Shown here piece by piece: positions 53,326 to 62,300 of a DNA stretch of 64,000 nucleotides. Each line of letters begins with the position of its first letter. Position 1 is the first letter of the stretch. Location of the stretch: NCBI RefSeq assembly GCF_026151205.1, contig NC_087075.1:14707628-14771627 (forward strand), given 5' to 3'. The DNA is from Bolinopsis microptera. Its lineage: Eukaryota; Ctenophora; Tentaculata; Lobata; Bolinopsidae. The notes beneath the pieces were generated by a model. It was given only the letters and a program-made list of their open reading frames with translations, was not told the origin of the DNA and made no database searches. The translations under genes were made by a program, and so were the position numbers.

Positions 53326-56300
53326 CTGAAATGAGTCCTTTAATAAATTGATAAATAATTAATTTGGTTCAAAATTACAAGCACTCTTAATCAAGAAGAA
53401 GAAAATACTCTACACAGTATTTTCTTATCTTTGATTTAAAGCGTTAAATAATAGCATATATAATACAACTTACTACAGTGTGGAGGTAGTAAGTTTTATT
53501 GCTCCTGACACATGACGGCGATTAGCCAATCAGCATCGGGTAATAACTGTCACGTGTCAAAACAAACATAGCTCCCACTAGTAGTCAAGTCTATTTAAAT
53601 GATGGGCATATTACACCCACCTGAGGAAGATATGCGAGTTGTTTTACTTGTTGGGGTGTTTGGGGGTTGTATTGCTGAGAGTTGCTGAGCTGTTGCTGTT
53701 GTTGGGGCTGTTGCTGTTGCTGTTGCTGTTGTTGTTGTTGTTGTTGCTGCTGCTGTTGTTGCTGTTGTTGCTGCTGTTGTTGTTGTTGTTGTTGTTGTTG
53801 AGGCTGCTGCTGCTGTTGCTGTTGTTGAGTTTGCTGATGCTGCAAGTTCAACATTCCAGCCACGCCTGTTAAGAGAATAAGTTAATAACTAACTTCAACA
53901 GGAATTTTATTCGGGCAATTCGTCAAAAAATGAACAAAAATGTGTAAAATGCGGGAAATATACTGCAAAATATCGGACCAGGGCCAGGAACAAGGGAATT
54001 GTGGGAGGAACTAGTTGGAGTTAGCATTCTACTTTTAGTCTCCGTCTTTAGAGTTCCAATCTCAGCAATGTTGAGATGTTGAGCGGAGGAGTAGGGCTGC
54101 TGTTGCATTCCTTGGACAAGGTTGAATTGTCCTGAAAGGAATGTTATGGTTAGGAAATAGGCTTTTATCGTCAGTGCCGTGGTTTAAATGATATGAGTTT
54201 AAATTGGAAGGTCCGTGAGACTTATTAATGAGCTCCTTGGTGCCTGAAAGTGAAGCCTATGAAGTTCACATAGCATAATAAAATGCTTCTCCGAGAATTT
54301 TTGTATGGAGTTCGTTGAAAATCGGGGCGGTTACCCCATTCCCTTGGTAAGTTAAAATTACAAATTTGTTTATTGTTGGCTAAACTAGCTGAAAAATGAA
54401 ATTTAATTGACGTTTCAACAGCTTAAAAGGGAGACCCTCGCTTCCACACAATTTCACAGCTAACACTCCATCCAGCCAATAAGATGCGATAGAACCGCTA
54501 CATCGTGTCAAAAACGGAGTTTCCTTTCCTCGCCAATTAAGGAATTGACACATTTAACAGCTTACAGTCGCGAGTGTTGAAAAGTAATTTAATAAATCTA
54601 TCTTGTACACCATATATTTTATGGAGACACTATCTTGTACACAATATATTGGAGACACTATCTTGTACACAATATATTTTATGGAGACACTATCTTGTAC
54701 ACAATATATTGGAGACACTATCTTGTACACAATATATTTTATGGAGACACTATCTTGTACACAATATATTGGAGACACTATCTTGTACACAATATATTTT
54801 ATGAAGACACTATCTTGTACACAATATATTGGAGACACTATCTTGTACACAATATATTGGAGACACTATCTTGTACACAATATATTGGAGACACTATCTC
54901 GTACACAATATATTGGAGACACTATCTCGTACACAATATATTGGAGACACTATCTTGTACACAATATATTGGAGACACTATCTTGTACACAATATATTGG
55001 AGACACTATCTTGTACACAATATATTGGAGACACTATCTTGTACACAATATATTGGAGACACTATCTTGTAAGCAATATATTGGAGACACTATCTTGTAC
55101 ACAATATATTGGAGACACTATCTTGTACACAATATATTGGAGACACTATCTTGTACACAATATATTGGAGACACTATCTTGTACACAATATATTTTATGG
55201 AGACACTATCTTGTACACAATATATTGGAGACACTATCTTGTACACAATATATTTTATGAAGACACTATCTTGTACACAATATATTGGAGACACTATCTT
55301 GTACACAATATATTGGAGACACTATCTTGTACACAATATATTGGAGACACTATCTTGTACACAATATATTGGAGACACTATCTTGTACACAATATATTGG
55401 AGACACTATCTTGTACACAATATATTGGAGACACTATCTTGTACACAATATATTGGAGACACTATCTTGTACACAATATATTGGAGACACTATCTTGTAC
55501 ACAATATATTGGAGACACTATCTTGTACACAATATATTGGAGACACTATCTTGTACACAATATATTGGAGACACTATCTTGTACACAATATATTGGAGAC
55601 ACTATCTTGTACACAATATATTGGAGACACTATCTTGTACACAATATATTGGAGACACTATCTTGTACACAATATATTGGAGACACTATCTTGTACACAA
55701 TATATTGGAGACACTATCTTGTACACAATATATTGGAGACACTATCTAGTACACAATATATTGGAGACACTATCTTGTACACAATATATTGGAGACACTA
55801 TCTTGTACACAATATATTGGAGACACTATCTTGTACACAATATATTTGGAGACACTATCTTGTACACAATATATTGGAGACACTATCTTGTACACATATA
55901 TTGGAGACACTATCTTGTACACAATATATTGGAGACACTATCTTGTACACAATATATTGTAGACACTATCTTGTACACAATATATTGGAGACACTATCTT
56001 GTACACAATATATTGGAGACACTATCTTGTACACAATATATTTGGAGACACTATCTTGTACACAATATATTGGAGACACTATCTTGTACACAATATATTG
56101 GAGACACTATCTTGTACACAATATATTGGGGACACTATCTAGTACACAATATATTGGAGACACTATCTTGTACACAATATATTGGAGACACTATCTTGTA
56201 CACAATATATTGGAGACACTATCTAGTACACAATATATTGGAGACACTATCTTGTACACAATATATTGGAGACACTATCTTGTACACAATATATTGGAGA

Positions 56301-59300
56301 CACTATCTTGTACACAATATATTGGAGACACTATCTTGTACACAATATATTGGAGACACTATCTTGTACACAATATATTGGAGACACTATCTTGTACACA
56401 ATATATTGGAGACACTATCTTGTACACAATATATTGGAGACACTATCTTGTACACAATATATTGGAGACACTATCTTGTACACAATATATTTTATGGAGA
56501 CACTATCTTGTACACAATATATTTTATGGAGACACTATCTTGTACACAATATATATTATGGAGACACTATCTTGTACACAATATATTGGAGACACTATCT
56601 TGTACACAATATATTGGAGACACTATCTTGTACACAATATATTGGAGACACTATCTTGTACACAATATATTTTATGGAGACACTATCTTGGGTTGAATTG
56701 TGCGCACATGTAATGAATTACACTTTTTAAACCTTTCGGGAAGAACGTAATGAACATTTTCGAGTAATATGAAGTGATAATCAGAAGCAATAAGTATTTG
56801 ATGCAGAAATCAGAAATCAAAAAGTAAACATATACATTCTGGGAGGCGCTTTTTTATGGGAGGCATACACCCGTACTATACATAGTTCTAATACTATACA
56901 TTACTGGAAATATCGCATATTTGGCATACCCTGCATATCGGAGGTATACGGGTCTTGTTGTATCTGTTGTATGTTGTACTGGTGGTGTTGAACTGTCTGC
57001 TGGGTTCGGAACCTGGTGGGTGATGACGTCACAACATTGATGACGTCATAAAATCAACGTCAGAGCAAATATTACGAACCAAAGTTCAACATTTTGATTA
57101 TTTGACCTTTTCCTCAGGTTGAAACACCAAACTTACCTATTCTGTTGTGATTGCTGCGGCTGCTGCTGTTGCTGCTGCACCTGAGGCTGCTGCACCTGCT
57201 GCTGTTGTTGCTGTATCTGCTGAGAATGCTGAGAGTGTTGTTGTTGGGGTGGCTGAACTTGTAAGTGTTGTGGTTGAGGCTGGGAGAGTTGCTGAGGTTG
57301 GGAATGCTGGGGTGGGATTGTGAAGGGAGTATCTACTTCCATCCGGGTTATGGGGTCCAGGTGTAGCTTTGTCTGTAATCTTCTGAGTGAAGTCACGTGT
57401 TAGATCACGTGTTATATCACGTGTTAAACCACGTATTAAATCATCCGTGTTAACATGATAATTCAATGTTTATAAACAAATATAAGAAATATAAATATAA
57501 GAAACTGATAGTTGGTATGAGCCAACGTAGGTAGACAGACGATTCATCAGTCATTAAAAAAACAATAATAATGCTAGTTTTTATAACAATATAATAATAT
57601 AATATACAATTTCATCATAAAAAATAAACAAATGTCACTAACCCGGAGCTGCAAAGTTCAACATTAGGAGTAACAACAGCAATATTAGTGGGTCTGTTAA
57701 TGTCAGCCATGCCTGGGTGGAGGGTCTGAGAGTCTGGAATGTTGTCGAGAATACTCTGGGGATGAGAGGCGCGGGAACTGTCCATAGGTTGGGGCAGGCC
57801 GTGTTGGGGAGCTTGTTGTTGGGTTGGGTCTGCTTGGGTTGTGTGCTGGTGGAGAGAGGAAGTTTAGCTTTACATAGTTTACACGCTTTTTATTTAGTTT
57901 AACATAGTTTAAATACCTTACATTTTACATAATTTACACGCTTTACTTTTTATTTAGTTTAACATAGTTTAAATACCTTACAATTTACATAATTTACACG
58001 CTTTACTTTTTATTTAGTTTAACATAGTTTAAATACCTTACATTTTACATAGTTTACACGCTTTACTTTTTATTTAGTTTAACATAGTTTAAATACCTTA
58101 CATTTTACATAATTTACATATTTTACTTTTTATTCAGTTTAACATAGTTTAAATACCTTAAATTTTACATTGTTTACAAAAGTTTACTTATCTTACAATT
58201 TACAATTACATAATGTGGAATTTTGGAAACACTTGAAAATGTGCTCTATGGTTTACAACACGTGTTTGATGGAGTGATCGCGTGACCAAGTAAGGAATAC
58301 GAATTTAAAATCTTAAGTTACAATAGTAACTGTTAAGATAATAACAATATCATATGATTTAAATATATTATATTAATGTAACTTGAACTAAAGTGAAAAA
58401 TAAAGATTTTGACAATAAGTATTTTGTTTACAGTCGCCTTGGTAATGCTGCAATGCTTGAGTAAGTGACTAAGTTAGTGACCAGTGACCATGTGACCAAG
58501 TTAGTGATCACGTGACCTAGTAAACTCACCTGTACTATCTGTGACGAAGTTATCATGTGACCAATGTCTGTACTCAACTTTGGTTTGCTCAGTTCCACCT
58601 TGCTCAAACCCGCCTCAGTGCGACCTAAAATGTGCAGGAGTGATATTAGCAATAATATAACATCACCGAATATCGAACAGTCGGATTTATTATGAAAACT
58701 AATATGCAGCAGTCACTGTGGTTACTGTAATGATAAATAAACAGGAAAAACACCCACCTTTTTCATCAAGCTCGTTATTATCCAGCACAGCGATATTGTT
58801 GCAGATGATGTACTGGAGTTGACCAGAGAATGGATTGTTGAATCCCTGGGAAAAGTAAGAACCGTATTATGAGAACGAACTAAAAGTGTATTAATTTGTT
58901 CTGAAAATATTATATTAGATGCACATAATTTCACACTCGTATAATATAGATACAAAACGTGTTGCCTAAACATAAACTAATAATAATTTAGATAACACTC
59001 TGTGTACCTGGAAACTGCCATGAAGCCACACCCATCTCCCTGATTTGGTTCTGAACCTGTACATTACTTTACAGTCTCCTGACTTTACTTTCTGGTGAGC
59101 CTGAAATACACTTGTTACCATGGTTACACTACTAGTTACCATAGTTACCATGGTTACTATACACCCAGTGTTAACATCCACACTGAATTACTATGGTAAC
59201 TAGTAGTGTTACCATGGTTACTATACACCCAGTGTTAACATCCACGTGCTGAATTACTATGGTAACTAGTAGTGTTACCATGGTTACACTACTAGTTACC

Positions 59301-62300
59301 ATAGTTACCATGGTTACTATACACCCAGTGTTAAAATCCACACTGAATTGATAAGTTCTACTTTAAAATTAATCTACTACTAAAGCTTGGAGTCAGATCA
59401 CGGTTAGTTTACCATCAAGTTAAGAGCAGACGATCTGTAATGGTTTAAATTCCACTAATTATGAAACCGTAAAATAAGACGTCAAGCAAGGCTACAAATA
59501 GCTGGGGCAAGGCAACACCCTACCTAATATATGGTCTTCTTTCCTAGTGTCGAAAAGTCCCAATACAATTGATGGGACTTGGGTAAAGATTTTAAAACAA
59601 TATTTGTGTGTTTTAAGAATTGTTCAAGTTTAGAGTGTCCATCGAAGAACGATACATACACATTAAAAGAAAACTTTCTTGTGTTTCACTTAGGTTACAT
59701 GGAATTTGTTTTGATGTTTAAAACTGAATCAAGATAAATTGGTCGAGATCCCACGTTTAAGGTTATTTAATTTTACTTTCAAAAACACTTGTTACCATGG
59801 TTACACTACTAGTTACCATAGTTACCATGGTTACTATACACCCAGTGTTAACATCCACACTGATTTGATAAGTTCTACTTTAAAATTAACCTACTACTAA
59901 AGCTTGGAGTCAGATCACGGTTAGTTTACCATCAAGTTAAGAGCAGACGATCTGTAATGGTTTCAATTCCACTAATTAAACCGTAAAATAAGACGTCAAG
60001 CAAGGCTACAAATAGCTGGGACAAGGCAACACCCTACTATTATATAGATCACCCTACTATTATATAATGGTTTTCTTTCCTGGTGTTGAAAAGTCCCAAC
60101 AGAGGGGACTTGGTAAAGATTGTAAACAACACTTGTAAGAATTGTTCAACACTTGTGAGAATTGTTCATTGAAGAACGATACATACATGTATTAAAAGAA
60201 TATTTTCTTGTGTTTCACTTAGGTTACATGGAATTTGTTTAGATGTTTATCTTTGTTCTAAAACTGAATCAAGATAAATTGGTCGATATCCCACGTTTGT
60301 TTAAAAGGTTATTTAATTTAACTTTTAAAAACACGCAACACGTCATAGGCCACTACAAAATTTAGCAATCAATTAGTCACACTAATGAAGTTAAAACTTG
60401 AAAGAAGTTCCGACTTTACCAGAAGGAACTTGCGCAAATATTAATGTCAGATACCGTAAAGGTTCATTACGTTTTAGGTACAGAATAATTGTACATTGGA
60501 GGATAAATTCTATGCACAAAATAATTTCCTTGTGTTTCATTTAGGATACATATAATATTTTTGTCCCGACGATTGTGTCCTGGCAGAGCACTATTTTCAA
60601 ATCATATGATTATTCCAGCATGTCCATTTCTCACAACGTTCTAAAAGATATAACAAAAATCTCAAATAATGATTTTTGAAAGTCTAATACCTTACTCGGG
60701 AATATTATAGCGGGTTAATTTATGACTGGGAAAATTAGGGTGGCAGACAACTGAACCCAATTGAACCTAGTTCCCACGCAGTTAACAGGCACCCAATCAG
60801 CTTAATTGGGTGACCAATCAGCTTAAATCCCAAAACGACAACTGAACCCAGGTCATATCACAACTGCACCCAAATTGGAAATACGACAACTAAACCCAAG
60901 GAAAAACGACAACTGAACCCAACGATCGGATTTTCAGGTTCTCCTTCTTCGCAGGGGACTGTGGTCATTATCACTATAGGATAGATCATGACCACTGTAA
61001 TTTAGAGCATTGGAGCCCTAGTGTGCTTACCCCGGTAAAATATTAATACATACATGCTACATGAAGATTGAAGAGGTCTCCTCCTAGTCGTTGGAGTGGC
61101 CTGCATCACACACATCTCTTCTACGGTGTTCCACTCGTTTTAGAGCTAACTGTTTTACTGCGTCTCTGCTGATGTTATCGACACCTGTCAGCCGCATCCT
61201 CGAGAACACAGGCCATCCAGCCTTTACGGAGTCGTCCTCTCAGTCTCTTCCCATAGTTTGGTTTCTAATCCAGTAAAAAATTGGGAAACTGTGTCTCTGG
61301 CATTCTTACAACGTGTCCGTCTAGCTTTGAAAGTTAGCCTTGTAGATACAGATCTTGATGGGCGTACTTATAGTTCCACTTTTTCATGTCTTCCAAAGCT
61401 GATGGAACGCACCATTAGCACGCTGGATACTTGGCTCAGGTTACTTGACTCGGATCTCGTGACTCCTGATGCTTTGGGAGGGCCTGCCATGGTTCAGATC
61501 TCGAGCCCTGGGTCGGATCTCGATGCTTGAGGAGCAGTGGATCGTATCCTTTTCGGCACGCTTCGTGAACACGTGAGCTTGTTAGATCAGATCTCACGAT
61601 CGAAAGGCACCTGAGACCTTGTCATCTATTAGTACGCTTGTTATACAGATCGGATTAATACATAAGGAAGAGAGATGGTGGTCACAGTATCGAATCATGG
61701 TTGTCTTCGGCAAGTACATCAGCGGACAAAGAGGAGCCCGGAGAAAGGATCGAGATATCCCTACTACCTCTACTTGGAGATGCCAGAAGTACAGAGTCAA
61801 GAAATGTCCTGCTCATGTATTCCTTGACCATGGAGATCAGTCCTTGGCCAGCGGTGCCAAACCTCATTCCCACGACCATGACAACTTAGTTATAGCTGAG
61901 AAAGCAGAGTTCAGAGCAGAATTGAAGCGGAAAGCTGCCGACCAACACCTCTCAGCAACACAAAACCTCCTCACCGAAGCCTTATCTACATGCCCACCCG
62001 AAATCAACGTGTACTACCTAAACTAGAATCCCTCGCAAGTATTGTCCAACGATCACGAGCAGATAAGTCCGGATCTGCCAACAACTCCGAAGCACCAACC
62101 TCAACAGACCGAAATTATAGCACTAGAAACCAGGCAGCAGCTAAACTAGAACGGTATTTGGAAACCTGTTAAACTGTTAGTGATTTCTAGTGACGATTGG
62201 GTTCAGTTGTCGTTTCAAAGTTAATTAGGTAGACTGATTGGGTTTATAATTAATTTCCCAAGCTACTCTGTTTAGGAAAAGTCCAAATTGGGTTCAGTTG

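Noticed and set aside
54603-56696. A 697-codon plus-strand repetitive protein
   Set aside because: It is the 28-bp minisatellite read in one frame and lies inside an intron of the bHLH-PAS gene on the other strand.
57137-57466. Ala/Thr-rich alternative frame of exon 7
   Set aside because: It does not match the splice phases of exons 6 and 8, whereas the Gln-rich frame matches both.
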